Below are positions 1-8,531 of a stretch of 64,000 bases of DNA, one piece after another; positions within the stretch are counted from its first letter, which is position 1; every line of letters starts with the position of its first letter. Source of the DNA: Bartonella ancashensis (GTDB taxonomy: Bacteria > Pseudomonadota > Alphaproteobacteria > Rhizobiales > Rhizobiaceae). Under the pieces are notes generated by a model. It had not been told where the DNA came from. It worked only from the letters and a program-made list of their open reading frames with translations, and made no database searches. The stretch is from assembly GCF_001281405.1 (NCBI RefSeq), contig NZ_CP010401.1:334001-398000 (forward strand). Direction: 5' to 3'. Both the position numbers and the translations under genes were made by a program.

Positions 1-408
1 GAAAGCCCCGTGGCCGCGTTCAGCTGTAAAAAGTTCATCTAAAATAGGATTATAAATCACAGCTGCGACAAACTGCCCTTGACGTTCTAAAGCAATTGAA
101 ACAGCAAAAAAAGGGATCCCATGTGAAAAGTTGGTCGTTCCACCTAAAGGTTCAATAACAAAACGATGCTGGGCATCTTCTCCTATGATCTCTTCTGAAT
201 GTTCTGTAGAAAAACTAAATTTTGGCCGTGCTTTCATCAATTCAGTCAGCAAGGTCCTTTCAGCTTTGTGACTTGCCTGACTAACATAGTCCGCTGGTCC
301 CTTCAAAGAGACCTGCAAATTTTGAACTTCACCATAATCGCGTATTAAAGAGCGACCTGCCTTGAGAGCTGCTTGAACCATGACATTCATGAGAGCAGAA
401 CGCGCCAT
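1..408 (-). CDS. suhB: SuhB-like inositol monophosphatase family protein (3' part outside window)
   Basis: The visible 136 N-terminal residues match the inositol-phosphatase fold family; members hydrolyse inositol monophosphate with Mg2+, and E. coli SuhB also acts as a Nus-type factor in rRNA transcription. Family landmarks are recognisable: KGPADYV near 36-42, TEH at 68-70, GTTNF at 90-94 and FAVSIALE near 101-108. The motif normally reading DPLDGT is EPLGGT here (E86, G89), and the earlier NAD-type acidic position is S46. Two Mg2+-ligand positions and a third acidic position are therefore altered, so phosphatase activity is doubtful. The gene starts 3 bp after the efp stop, so the two are probably cotranscribed. 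The C-terminus lies beyond the window edge and cannot be judged. Family assignment is firm; activity is not. Confidence 0.85.
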   Translation of the reverse strand, partial: MARSALMNVMVQAALKAGRSLIRDYGEVQNLQVSLKGPADYVSQASHKAERTLLTELMKARPKFSFSTEHSEEIIGEDAQHRFVIEPLGGTTNFSHGIPFFAVSIALERQGQFVAAVIYNPILDELFTAERGHGAF

Positions 409-411
409 ATT

Positions 412-984
412 TTATCCCTTTTCACTTGCACGACGAATATAAGTTAATTCATTCGTATCAACAATAATCCTCTCCCCCGACTGAATAAAAGGAGGCACAA
501 GAATGCGCATACCATTATCAAGAACAGCAGGTTTATAGGATGCTGTTGCCGTTTGTCCTTTAATTGCTGGATCAGCTTCAGCAATAGTAACCGTTACCTG
601 ATCTGGCAATGATATCCCAAGGGGCTTTTCTTGGTGTAGTTCAACTGTAACTGTCATACCATCTTGTAAAAAAGCAGCACGATCTCCGACAAAATCTTTT
701 TGCAATTCAAGCTGTTCATATGATTGCGTATCCATAAAAACCAACATATCGCCCTGTTGATAAAGAAACGTGAAATCTTTTTGTTCGAGCCGCACTTTTT
801 CGACAGTTTCTGCTGCACGAAATCTTTCATTAAGCTTCGTTCCATCGACGATATTTCTCATTTCAACCTGATTGAAAGCACCACCCTTACCAGGTTTTAC
901 AGCATTACACTTCACAGCAACCCAGAGGCTCCCTTGATGTTCAATCACATTACCGGGCCGAATTTCATTCCCATTAATTTTCAT
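412..984 (-). CDS. efp: Elongation factor P
   Basis: 190 residues, the normal length for EF-P, a tRNA-shaped factor that binds between the P and E sites and relieves ribosome stalling at consecutive prolines. The N-terminal KOW-like domain, two OB domains and the loop KPGKGGAF (residues 30-37) are visible; K33 is the position modified by beta-lysylation in bacteria that have EpmA/EpmB. The C-terminal pattern ([15 protein letters not shown] near 163-177) is typical. The gene is upstream of, and nearly abuts, the suhB-like gene on the same strand. The 283 bp upstream of the start is the only spacer that could hold the promoter. Confidence 0.97.
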   Translation of the reverse strand: MKINGNEIRPGNVIEHQGSLWVAVKCNAVKPGKGGAFNQVEMRNIVDGTKLNERFRAAETVEKVRLEQKDFTFLYQQGDMLVFMDTQSYEQLELQKDFVGDRAAFLQDGMTVTVELHQEKPLGISLPDQVTVTIAEADPAIKGQTATASYKPAVLDNGMRILVPPFIQSGERIIVDTNELTYIRRASEKG

Positions 985-1267
985 TGTTTACATCCAATTG
1001 TCGTTTAAATTCGATTTCATTGTTTCAATATCTCTTCATTATTTGAGAGATTTTGCATTGTGTATCTCAGCTTTTCAACTTTTTGCAAGAATATTAAAAA
1101 AGAAAACTTTTTAAAAATTCTGTCATTAAAATGATCTCAAGCCCTCTCACACAAATATCTTAAAGACCTCTCTTATAGCATCCTATTTACTGATAAATTT
1201 GAGAAGTCTCTATACCATGAGAGGCAAATTATTTATCCTATATTCTCTTTTATTCTCTTAATGTGAT

Positions 1268-2317
1268 TTAAAGCCATGACGTTAGCTGAATAGCTTTATT
1301 TTGGGATTCTTTTAACTGGGCCTCTGTCATATTTTTCAATATCTTATCAAGATCGGGTGCCTGTGCATCGCTTCTTTGTGCTACCATGTACCATGCAGCG
1401 GCCATAACCACATCCTTTTCAACCCCCATACCATTCAAATAAAGCCTTGCCAAATTAATCTGCGCCGGTATTGCGCCATTGTGGGCATTCTGAAAGAGCA
1501 GAGAAAACGCTTTTTTAAGATCAACCTCTCCTCCACGGCCTTGTATTAACCATTGTGCCAAAATAATTTGGGCTGTTGCATTCTTATGCTGTGCTGCAAT
1601 AGAGATGAGCTGCCGCGCATATCCTTCATTTTTGGGATATTTTTTAGTTCCAACAACCAAAATCTCTGCAGCAGCCAAAGCAGCCTCTGAATCTCCCAAA
1701 GCAGCGCCTTTCAAGAAAAGTACCAAAGCTTCATTGGTATTTGTTTCATCATCACGCTTAGATACATCTGCCACTTGGAGAGCTGATTGAGGAGGTGCGC
1801 TTTTTTTAAGGAGCAATTGCCCAGCATAAAAATAAGCCTCTCTCAGTCCGGCTTGCACAGCTTGATGGATCAATTCTTCGCCTTTTTCCTGATTTTTTGG
1901 AACAAATGTTCCATTAAACATCATCAATCCATAGCGTAATTGTGCGTGTGCATCGCCTTGTTCCGCAGCACGCCCAAGCCATAAAGCTGTACATCCCCCA
2001 TCAAAAGGAAGAGCATAACCTTCCATACATATTTTTCCGACTAAGGTTTGCGCATATGGGTCACCATTTTCAGCGCGCTTAAGAGCTAAACGCAAAGCCG
2101 TCGAATAATAACCTTGGTAGTAATAATCATAAGCTTCATCATATTCTCCTGGCTTGATAGGTTGGGATGCACTCTTTCCTTCACCAATTGTTGAATCTTG
2201 CAACATCTTTAACGGACTCTGCAATTTTTCTATTTCACTTTTTTCAGCATGAGCTGCATTCGTCATAAAAAACGAAAAAATTGCTAGAATTATCCTACGC
2301 ACCAAATATTTCATCAT
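1268..2317 (-). CDS. Exported Sel1-repeat (TPR-like) protein
   Basis: 349 residues. The N-terminus has a basic start and a hydrophobic run ending in AHA near residue 24, a likely Sec signal peptide, so the protein is probably periplasmic. From about residue 65 onward there are several Sel1-type helical repeats of about 36 residues, with patterns such as A-LxLA-RAExGD, AQ-LVGKICMEGYALP, AAEQGDAHAQLRYGLMM and ARLYLNGMGVEKD. Sel1 repeats generally act as protein-protein scaffolds, and no catalytic domain is seen. The start overlaps the stop of the upstream ThiE-like gene by four bases (ATGA), indicating translational coupling. The partner is unknown. Confidence 0.85.
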   Translation of the reverse strand: MMKYLVRRIILAIFSFFMTNAAHAEKSEIEKLQSPLKMLQDSTIGEGKSASQPIKPGEYDEAYDYYYQGYYSTALRLALKRAENGDPYAQTLVGKICMEGYALPFDGGCTALWLGRAAEQGDAHAQLRYGLMMFNGTFVPKNQEKGEELIHQAVQAGLREAYFYAGQLLLKKSAPPQSALQVADVSKRDDETNTNEALVLFLKGAALGDSEAALAAAEILVVGTKKYPKNEGYARQLISIAAQHKNATAQIILAQWLIQGRGGEVDLKKAFSLLFQNAHNGAIPAQINLARLYLNGMGVEKDVVMAAAWYMVAQRSDAQAPDLDKILKNMTEAQLKESQNKAIQLTSWL

Positions 2318-3000
2318 GATAGAATCCTTCCTCTAGGCAAAGGTGCATTCCTGCATTTTTGTACTATTTTTCCCAAAAGAGCTACAGCATTTTCATGAGC
2401 GAAAATCATCTCTTCAATAGCTATAAACTCACACGCTGTTTTTATGGCTTCATCGACCATTCCTTCATCACTTCCTGCCTGAATAATAGCAGGAATTTCC
2501 ATTATTTCTGCCCACCATCGTGCTAGAGAAAGATTGCGTGAATGAGCGTGTGGTTTTTTATCCGCACCTAATTTTCCAAAAAATAAATAATCGACACCAG
2601 ATTCAGCAACAACCATCGCCGTATGACGATCGCGTATATTACCAAAACCAATAATTTTATTTTCTTCTTTTGCCCGATCCTTAAAATTTTGGCAAGCGTC
2701 AATATCTCCCTCAAAATGTATCCCATCTGCTTTAACGCGGCCAGCAATACGGCTATCATCTACAACAATAAGGGCTGCACCATTTTGCTGAATTGCATCA
2801 CCATAACGTTGAATTTCTTTTTGTAAAAAAAATTCATCACCCTGGCATTTCAATGAATCATAAACAATTACACAAGGAAAAAACCCTGTCTGCAACACCG
2901 AATGCAAATATGAAGGCTCCAAATTACGCCGAACATCCACAGTTAAAACCAGCTGAGGATAGAGGTGCGAAGCCGTTATCTCTTTGTTGTATTGTACCAT
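2314..3000 (-). CDS. ThiE-like thiamine-phosphate synthase family protein
   Basis: 228 residues with the TIM-barrel pattern of the thiamine-phosphate synthase family. Visible marks are IVVDDSRIAGRVKADGIHFEG around residues 78-98, the GFGNIRDRHTA segment, DYLFFGKLG and a late EFIAIEEMIF strand. True ThiE enzymes join HMP-PP and thiazole phosphate and carry a T-x-T-K-type phosphate loop after the GH/GP strand; here that place reads GADKKPHAH. This resembles the second, divergent ThiE paralogue of Rhizobiales as I remember it. No other de novo thiamine gene is seen in this window, only the kinase at 23324-23953. Its activity as ThiE is uncertain. Confidence 0.75.
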   Translation of the reverse strand: MVQYNKEITASHLYPQLVLTVDVRRNLEPSYLHSVLQTGFFPCVIVYDSLKCQGDEFFLQKEIQRYGDAIQQNGAALIVVDDSRIAGRVKADGIHFEGDIDACQNFKDRAKEENKIIGFGNIRDRHTAMVVAESGVDYLFFGKLGADKKPHAHSRNLSLARWWAEIMEIPAIIQAGSDEGMVDEAIKTACEFIAIEEMIFAHENAVALLGKIVQKCRNAPLPRGRILS

Positions 3001-3136
3001 AGACTATCCTTGCATACTTGCAGTGTTTTATCTTATATAGCCGATGTAATTGACTCTAACCACCAACGCGTTTTGCCTTTATTCATTTAAAAAGAAATCA
3101 ATCTCACTGATCTCCTCACAGAAAGCCTCTTTCTCG

Positions 3137-4267
3137 ATGACCTATAACAATGTTGTTTCCCATTCTTCAGCGTCATCTCACCGGAACACACATGTTGATG
3201 TTTTTCGTTCTTTAGCGCTATTAACAATTTTCATCAATCATATTCCTGGAACAATCTATAGCCATATGACACATAAGAACTTTGGCTTTTCTGATTCGAC
3301 AGAGGTCTTTGTTTTACTCTCAGGAATTGCACTTGGACTAACATGCAAAGAAGATTTTCCTCAAGAGATAAAAATAACAACGCATATACGCAAATCTTTT
3401 AAGAGAGCTTTAAAATTTTACACAGCATATCTTTCAACCAGTTTTATTACATTGTTCTTTTTTATAGGAGCTTTTTTTATTTGGCAATGTGATCAACTTA
3501 TCGCAAAGAACAACATTAGTTTATTTATCACAGATCCCTTCATTGCATTTCTCAGCTTGCTGAGTTTTGGTCATCAATTAGGCTATAATAATATTCTTTC
3601 TCTCTATATCGTTTTCGCATTATTTTCTCCTTTTGCTCTCTATTTAAGCAGCAAGAATAAAGGGCTCTTTCTTTTGGGTTCATTTGTCCTTTATTTGGTA
3701 TGTAGTTTTTATAGAACTGCTCCTCCCTCCTACCCACTTCCTGGGCATTGGTTTTTAAACCCCTTATCGTGGCAATTTCTTTTCGTCATTGGTCTCACAT
3801 CCACCTTATACATCAAGCAGGGTGGACGCATTATCTGTCGCCCCTTGATTATTTTTGCTGCAATCAGCTATCTTATCTTATCGTTATTATGGGTTCGTCT
3901 TCACTGGTGGGGCAGTTTGGCGTGGATCGGCTGGTCTTGGCCATTATTTGACTTTAACAAAACATTTTTAGGTATTCCCCGTCTCCTGCATATCATCTCT
4001 TTATCCTCTCTCATTCTCTGTCTTCCATGCTTATATGAACGGTTTAACCTTTCCAATAGACATTGCCTGACAATTTTAGGAAAACACGGGTTACCAGTTT
4101 TTACAACTGGTACTGTTGTTGCGATGGCTGCACAAGTCATCAATATTTTAACAACAAGAACATTCTTATCCGACAGCTTCTTGGTTTTTGGTGGTATTGG
4201 TTTGCAATTTGCCGTTGCCTATTGTTGTGAATATTATGCAAATCGGAAATTTCGCCTTTCTTCATAG
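3137..4267 (+). CDS. opgC: OpgC-family membrane acyltransferase
   Basis: About 376 residues and very hydrophobic, with roughly ten membrane helices. The early block VDVFRSLALLTIFINHIPG followed by FGFSDSTEVFVLLSG is the signature of the OpgC/MdoC family, which adds succinyl or similar groups to periplasmic glucans or other cell-envelope sugars. Family members in Rhizobiales are about 370-400 residues. I use the ATG at 3137 because it places the catalytic block at the usual distance from the N-terminus; an in-frame TTG at 3050 would add 29 residues not typical of the family. The gene is divergent from the ThiE-like gene. The acyl donor and target cannot be read from sequence. Confidence 0.8.
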   Translation: MTYNNVVSHSSASSHRNTHVDVFRSLALLTIFINHIPGTIYSHMTHKNFGFSDSTEVFVLLSGIALGLTCKEDFPQEIKITTHIRKSFKRALKFYTAYLSTSFITLFFFIGAFFIWQCDQLIAKNNISLFITDPFIAFLSLLSFGHQLGYNNILSLYIVFALFSPFALYLSSKNKGLFLLGSFVLYLVCSFYRTAPPSYPLPGHWFLNPLSWQFLFVIGLTSTLYIKQGGRIICRPLIIFAAISYLILSLLWVRLHWWGSLAWIGWSWPLFDFNKTFLGIPRLLHIISLSSLILCLPCLYERFNLSNRHCLTILGKHGLPVFTTGTVVAMAAQVINILTTRTFLSDSFLVFGGIGLQFAVAYCCEYYANRKFRLSS

Positions 4268-4444
4268 CTTCACGCTTTCAGTGTCCTCCATTAACTTTGG
4301 TATTAACCTTGGTTTTAAAAATGCCTTGCACAATCTGAAAAGACAAGGCATTGTAGGCTCTGATGCAATTGAAAGAAACATGTTTTATGTGGTATTTCTT
4401 TCCAGTTTTATCGTCTTTCCTTTTTCATATTGGAGAATGAAAAC

Positions 4445-4978
4445 GTGAAATCTTACGACGACCACTCTCAAGATGGCAGCGCAGATGATCCCATTATTAT
4501 GGTTGAGCATAATGCGTTCGATGCCACGCTGGACCGCCTTTATGATGAGACAATGTCGTTAATCGAAGAAACTGCCGATTATATTGACCGAGAAGGTAAA
4601 GTAACAGCACGCGACCTTCCGTTTGAAATATCAACCCTTTATGCGAAAGAAGCAATGTATCTCAGCACACGTCTGATGCAAATTGCCTCTAGGCTCCTCT
4701 TATTTCGTGCAGAACGTGAAGGGGAAATGTCCCCTGAACAAATAGAGAAAGAAATTGCCAAAATATCCTTTCGCACACTCTCTCTTGGGCCACAGGCTGT
4801 GTACTGGCAAGAATTACCAGGAATTTTTCGGGACTTTGTTACACGCTCTCTGCGTTTAGAAGAACGCATGCGGCATATTCATCACAGTAAAGATAAAGGC
4901 TTTGTTCATAATCTGAAACAGATCAATCCTGTAAATGAGCATATTCAAAAGCTTAAAAGAGCCTTCCAGCATTCTTAG
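4445..4978 (+). CDS. rcdA: DUF1465 family protein, RcdA homologue
   Basis: 177 residues. The region FDATLDRLYDETMSLIEE, the helical stretch LPFEISTLYAKEAMYLSTRL and MQIASRLLLFRAEREGEMS are typical of DUF1465. Caulobacter RcdA, an adaptor that helps ClpXP degrade the cell-cycle regulator CtrA, belongs to this family. The role here is inferred from that homologue. The GTG at 4445 is preferred because a GGAG sits 9 bases upstream (4432-4435); a TTG at 4430 is the alternative. The C-terminus, after about residue 145, is basic and less conserved. It precedes the ruv genes by about 190 bp, and I see no functional link to them. Confidence 0.85.
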   Translation: MKSYDDHSQDGSADDPIIMVEHNAFDATLDRLYDETMSLIEETADYIDREGKVTARDLPFEISTLYAKEAMYLSTRLMQIASRLLLFRAEREGEMSPEQIEKEIAKISFRTLSLGPQAVYWQELPGIFRDFVTRSLRLEERMRHIHHSKDKGFVHNLKQINPVNEHIQKLKRAFQHS

Positions 4979-5028
4979 ACCAATATTCTTAGAATTGTGA
5001 CGATAAATCGATAAATCACTCCTCCAGA

Positions 5029-5090
5029 GGCTTTCATTTTTTCTCAAGGGCTTCCATTTTTCTTCTTTAATCCTGGCTCTCATTTTTCCA
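5029..5090 (+). repeat. Three imperfect copies of a pyrimidine-rich 16-18-mer
   Basis: The spacer between rcdA and ruvC holds three related copies beginning at 5029, 5049 and 5075. Each starts GGCTNNCATTTTT and is followed by TC-rich bases. Spacing is 20 and 26 bp. No coding frame explains it. It could be a slippage product or a degenerate binding-site cluster ahead of ruvC. Confidence 0.45.
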
Positions 5091-5168
5091 CATTTCACGC
5101 GATTGTGGCATTTTCTGCCTCCACCACTCCATCTATCCAAGGGCAAAAAAATAACATAAAGTTCTTTC

Positions 5169-5666
5169 ATGTTAGAAGTGATTCGTATTATAGGCATTGA
5201 CCCAGGGTTACGACGAACAGGCTGGGGGATCATCGACTTTTCTGGAAGTCACCTTCAATTTGTTGCAGCCGGAACGATCCATTCTGATGCACAGAATCCT
5301 CTTGCTTCAAGGCTCTGTCAGCTTCATCAAGGTCTTTCAGACGTCGTTCATCAATTTATGCCTCACGAAGCAGCTGTTGAGCATGTTTTTGTCAATAAAG
5401 ATGCTACAGCCACTTTAAAACTTGGTCAAGCACGCGCGATTGCACTTCTTGTCCCCGCACAAAGTGGACTGCCCGTTTTTGAATATGCACCAAATACAGT
5501 TAAAAAATCTGTCATTGGTGTTGGTCATGGAACAAAGGAACAAATCCATAAAATGGTTAAGATGCTTCTTTCTCGTGCTGAATTTGATGGTTCTGATGCT
5601 GCTGACGCACTTGCACTTGCATTGTGTCACAGTATGCATCGCAAAAGCCTTTCTCATCAACGATAA
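5169..5666 (+). CDS. ruvC: Holliday-junction resolvase RuvC
   Basis: 165 residues, normal for RuvC, the endonuclease that cuts four-way DNA junctions made during recombination. The acidic active-site residues are in place: D11 in IIGIDPG, the glutamate in AAVEHVF near 70, and the aspartates in [10 protein letters not shown] near 142-148. The structural order is the family's RNase-H-like fold. It is followed 9 bp later by ruvA, and ruvA overlaps ruvB, so the three form an operon for branch migration and resolution. ATG at 5169 is used; a GTG nine bases further in is possible. Confidence 0.97.
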   Translation: MLEVIRIIGIDPGLRRTGWGIIDFSGSHLQFVAAGTIHSDAQNPLASRLCQLHQGLSDVVHQFMPHEAAVEHVFVNKDATATLKLGQARAIALLVPAQSGLPVFEYAPNTVKKSVIGVGHGTKEQIHKMVKMLLSRAEFDGSDAADALALALCHSMHRKSLSHQR

Positions 5667-5675
5667 GGAAGGGTC

Positions 5676-6317
5676 ATGATTGGCAAATTAAAAGGTATTC
5701 TCGATGGTGTCTTTGAAGATCATATTTTGCTAGATGTTCAAGGCGTTAGTTATGTTATTTTTGTTTCCAGCCGTCTACTTGCTTCTTTACCAGCAGAGGG
5801 AAGCACCCTTCATTTATTTATCGAAACGCATGTTCGTGAAGATGCAATTCGTCTTTTTGGCTTTGAAACAAAGGTTGAGCAAGATTGGTTTTGCCTTTTG
5901 CAAAATGTTCGTGGTGTGGGAGCTAAAGTTGCTTTGGCAATTTTGGGTACATTGTCTCCTTCTCAGCTTGCACAAGCGATCACACTCAATGATATTGCAA
6001 TGATCAGCCGTTCCCCTGGCATAGGAAAAACTGTCAGCGAAAGAATTATCAATGAGCTTAAAAATAAAGCATTGCCATCTCAAGTTTCTCATCAGAGCAT
6101 AACTCATATTCCCATGAAAGAATCAGACCCATCCCACCAAATGGTCACTGATGCACTTTCTGCCTTAATGAAACTTGGATTTGAGCGTGATAAAGTAAGC
6201 TATGCTCTTTCTAAAGCTATGAATAGCCTTGAAGGAAAGGACATATCTTCAGCTCTTCTCATTCGCCATAGCCTACAACTTCTTTCTTCTCATTCGACAA
6301 AAGGTTCAGATGCATAA
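5676..6317 (+). CDS. ruvA: Holliday-junction DNA helicase subunit RuvA
   Basis: 213 residues. RuvA binds the four-way junction as a tetramer and loads RuvB. The N-terminal OB domain starts MIGKLKG; two helix-hairpin-helix segments are visible ([16 protein letters not shown] and [16 protein letters not shown]). A flexible linker near 150 leads to the C-terminal RuvB-binding domain ([13 protein letters not shown]). A good ribosome site, AAGGAAGG, lies just before the ATG. The 3' end overlaps the ruvB start by 8 bases, implying coupled translation. Confidence 0.97.
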   Translation: MIGKLKGILDGVFEDHILLDVQGVSYVIFVSSRLLASLPAEGSTLHLFIETHVREDAIRLFGFETKVEQDWFCLLQNVRGVGAKVALAILGTLSPSQLAQAITLNDIAMISRSPGIGKTVSERIINELKNKALPSQVSHQSITHIPMKESDPSHQMVTDALSALMKLGFERDKVSYALSKAMNSLEGKDISSALLIRHSLQLLSSHSTKGSDA

Positions 6318-7395
6318 AAACGATAATCAACGTCTTCTTGGCAATTCTTCTTTTCCGGATGATCCTGATCGTTCCCTAAGACCACAAATTTTAAGTGACT
6401 TCATTGGTCAAGAAGCAGCTCGCGCTAATTTAAAGATATTTATTGAAGCCGCAAAGGCACGTCATGAAGCTCTCGATCATGTTCTTTTTGTGGGACCTCC
6501 TGGCTTGGGGAAAACGACCCTATCGCAAATTATGGCAAAAGAGCTTGGTGTTAATTTTCGTTCCACTTCTGGTCCTGTTATTGCTCGAGCAGGTGATCTA
6601 GCGGCTCTTTTAACAAATTTAGAAGATAGAGATGTTCTTTTTATTGATGAGATTCATCGTCTAAGCCCAGCTATTGAAGAAATTTTATATCCTGCCATGG
6701 AAGATTACCAACTTGATTTAATTATTGGAGAAGGCCCTGCAGCCCGTTCAGTAAAAATTGACCTGGCTAAATTTACTCTAGTAGCAGCCACAACACGGTT
6801 AGGTTTACTGACAACTCCTTTACGAGATCGTTTTGGCATTCCCATTCGGCTAAATTTTTATACCATTGAAGAATTAGAATATATCGTGAAACGCAATGCA
6901 CGTCTTTTCTCTGTTCCCATCAGCGACGATGGAGCGCATGAAATTGCTCGTCGCGCACGCGGAACACCACGTATTGCAGGTCGTCTTTTGCGCCGTGTTT
7001 GTGATTTTGCTTTAGTTAAAAACGCCTCAACCATTGACCGAACCCTTGCTGATAGTGCTCTTTCCCGGCTTGAAGTTGACCATCTTGGCCTTGATCCACT
7101 AGATCGTAATTATCTCACTCTGATTGCAGAAACTTTTTTAGGAGGCCCCGTTGGTATTGAAACAATCGCCGCAGCTCTTTCAGAGCCACGAGATGCCATT
7201 GAGGACATTATTGAGCCTTACCTTTTGCAACAAGGTTTTATTCAACGCACCCCTCGTGGACGCGTGATTACAGAAAAAGCATGGGCGCATTTGGGGCTGC
7301 CTGCTCCAACGCAGACTGGATCAAGGCAAGACATTGCAGCACCCCATTCTCAATCATCAAAACAACCTGATTTGTGGGAACAAAATAATGACTGA
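6310..7395 (+). CDS. ruvB: Holliday-junction branch-migration ATPase RuvB
   Basis: 361 residues. This AAA+ motor drives branch migration with RuvA. Walker A (GPPGLGKTT, 62-70), Walker B (LFIDEIH near 113-119), the sensor segment AATTRLGLL and the arginine-finger region [10 protein letters not shown] are seen, followed by a winged-helix C-terminal domain ending near [13 protein letters not shown]. The ATG at 6310 overlaps ruvA by 8 bases; a start further upstream would lie inside ruvA. The last 38 or so codons lie inside a 166-bp segment that is repeated directly downstream, so a second copy of this tail exists in frame with a chimeric ORF. The tail is non-conserved, rich in Q, S and P, and should tolerate change. 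Confidence 0.97.
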   Translation: MHKNDNQRLLGNSSFPDDPDRSLRPQILSDFIGQEAARANLKIFIEAAKARHEALDHVLFVGPPGLGKTTLSQIMAKELGVNFRSTSGPVIARAGDLAALLTNLEDRDVLFIDEIHRLSPAIEEILYPAMEDYQLDLIIGEGPAARSVKIDLAKFTLVAATTRLGLLTTPLRDRFGIPIRLNFYTIEELEYIVKRNARLFSVPISDDGAHEIARRARGTPRIAGRLLRRVCDFALVKNASTIDRTLADSALSRLEVDHLGLDPLDRNYLTLIAETFLGGPVGIETIAAALSEPRDAIEDIIEPYLLQQGFIQRTPRGRVITEKAWAHLGLPAPTQTGSRQDIAAPHSQSSKQPDLWEQNND

Positions 7396-7612
7396 CACAC
7401 CGCAAAACACCTCTTCTTACATTCACTCCTTTCATAATCTTCAAGCATGGGCGCATTTGGAGCTGCCTGCTCCAACGCAGACTGGATCAAGGCAAGACAT
7501 TGCAGCACCCCATTCTCAATCATCAAAACAACCTGATTTGTGGAAACAAAATAATGACTGACACACCGCAAAACACCCCTTCTTACATTCACTCCTTTCA
7601 TAATCTTCAAGC
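7281..7612 (+). repeat. 166-bp tandem duplication across the ruvB/ybgC junction
   Basis: Two head-to-tail copies, 7281-7446 and 7447-7612, differ at only about three positions (for example GGGGCTG against GGAGCTG). Each carries the last part of ruvB and the first part of ybgC. The 5-bp word AAGCA occurs at 7277-7281, 7443-7447 and 7609-7613, at each unit boundary, as expected for slippage or microhomology-mediated duplication. Both flanking genes remain intact: ruvB reads into copy 1 and ybgC starts in copy 2. Confidence 0.95.
7388..7561 (+). CDS. Chimeric ORF: YbgC N-terminus fused to RuvB C-terminal tail
   Basis: 57 codons created by the tandem duplication. It begins with the duplicated ybgC start ([20 protein letters not shown]) and then, at the copy junction, enters the second copy of the ruvB tail ([14 protein letters not shown] onward) up to the duplicated ruvB stop. 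Its start overlaps the ruvB stop by 8 bases and its stop overlaps the ybgC start by 8 bases, the same coupling the original junction uses, so a ribosome could pass ruvB-chimera-ybgC. No conserved domain is complete, so it is probably a by-product without function. Translation is plausible but unproven. Confidence 0.5.
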   Translation: MTDTPQNTSSYIHSFHNLQAWAHLELPAPTQTGSRQDIAAPHSQSSKQPDLWKQNND

Positions 7613-7997
7613 ACGTGTTTATGTTGCAGATACTGATTTTTCTGGAATTGTTTACCATGCACGTTATTTGGAATTTTTTGAACGCGGTCGTTCAGAATTT
7701 TTACGAACAATTGGTTTAGATAATATTGGTTTGGCATCGAATTCACAAAGTGAAAAGCTTTTTTTCGTTGTGCGACGCATGAATATTAATTTTTCCCGCC
7801 CTGCCCAACTTGATGATCTTCTAACAATAAAAACACGGATCAGTCATATACAAGGTGCTCGTCTTTTCATGGCTCAATCAATCATGCGAGACGAAATACT
7901 CCTCGTTGAGGCCAATGTTGAAATTGCCATTATCAACCAAGAAGGAAAACCAAGGCGCATTCCCCAAGATCTCTTTCCTCCTCAAAAAAGCACTTAA
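7554..7997 (+). CDS. ybgC: YbgC-family acyl-CoA thioesterase of the Tol-Pal cluster
   Basis: 147 residues with the hot-dog fold. The active-site stretch DTDFSGIVYHARYLEFFERGR (about 24-44) includes the catalytic aspartate (DTDF) and the Y-H-A-R-Y-L motif of the 4-hydroxybenzoyl-CoA thioesterase group. YbgC hydrolyses short or long acyl-CoA and is commonly found beside tolQRAB, which begins 534 bp downstream. The start at 7554 lies in copy 2 of the tandem duplication; the same start at 7388 leads only to the chimeric ORF. The long gap to tolQ suggests tolQ has its own promoter. Confidence 0.93.
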   Translation: MTDTPQNTPSYIHSFHNLQARVYVADTDFSGIVYHARYLEFFERGRSEFLRTIGLDNIGLASNSQSEKLFFVVRRMNINFSRPAQLDDLLTIKTRISHIQGARLFMAQSIMRDEILLVEANVEIAIINQEGKPRRIPQDLFPPQKST

Positions 7998-8531
7998 AAC
8001 AAACCTACAGCTACGAACCTGAAATCTTCTTTCCGCAAAGGAACATTGCAACGTCACAAAAGGTTGGAGCGTTGCAACATCTCGCAAAGGGCAGGAACAT
8101 TGCAACATCGCGAAGAGATCGGAAGAAGAGAGAAGAGCAATTGCCTTCTTGTAGTTTGCAAAAAATGATGTCCTTCTTCTGATCTCTTCTCCCCAATCTT
8201 TTCCTCTTCCAGCTTTCTTTCATCAAAATCTTTTTTCTAGAAAAGATCCTTTTAAGAAAACTCTAATATCCACTCTTTCCCCCAGATTATTGTTTTTTGT
8301 TCTCCTTAATCTATATAATCCTGCTTTGTTCACATCTTTCAAAACTATTTTATATTTTCTAAAACTGCTTCACATTTTCTAAGAGAAAATCACTCTTTAC
8401 TTATCATAGCCATTTTTATGGAAAATAATTTACTTTTTCAAATTTTAAAAATGACACAATATATCAAAAATTAAGACTTATGAGATATATGAGACCCCTC
8501 AGAAACACGTAATTTGTAAGGAATAGAATTT
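7998..8531. other. Spacer between ybgC and tolQ with short direct repeats
   Basis: 534 bp without a credible gene. Its first part holds a three-copy imperfect repeat (8040-8120). The rest is AT-rich and becomes strongly so from about 8280, as expected for a promoter region ahead of tolQ. Small ORFs on the minus strand here consist of translated repeats and have no recognisable domain. Confidence 0.6.
8040..8120 (+). repeat. Three imperfect 26-28-bp direct repeats
   Basis: Copies begin at 8040, 8066 and 8094. Each contains GGARCRTTGCAACRTC followed by a C/G/A-rich tail (the third ends in GCGAAGAGATCGG). The core TTGCAAC is constant in all three. The array lies just downstream of ybgC. Function unknown. 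Confidence 0.7.

Noticed and set aside
6229..6309. Upstream extension of ruvB into ruvA
   Set aside because: The ATG at 6310 gives the family N-terminus and an 8-base overlap; the extension has no counterpart in RuvB.
8011..8226. 71-codon minus-strand frame after ybgC
   Set aside because: Made of the three-copy repeat; reading RSLRDVA/RCCNA-type echoes is expected from repeated DNA.
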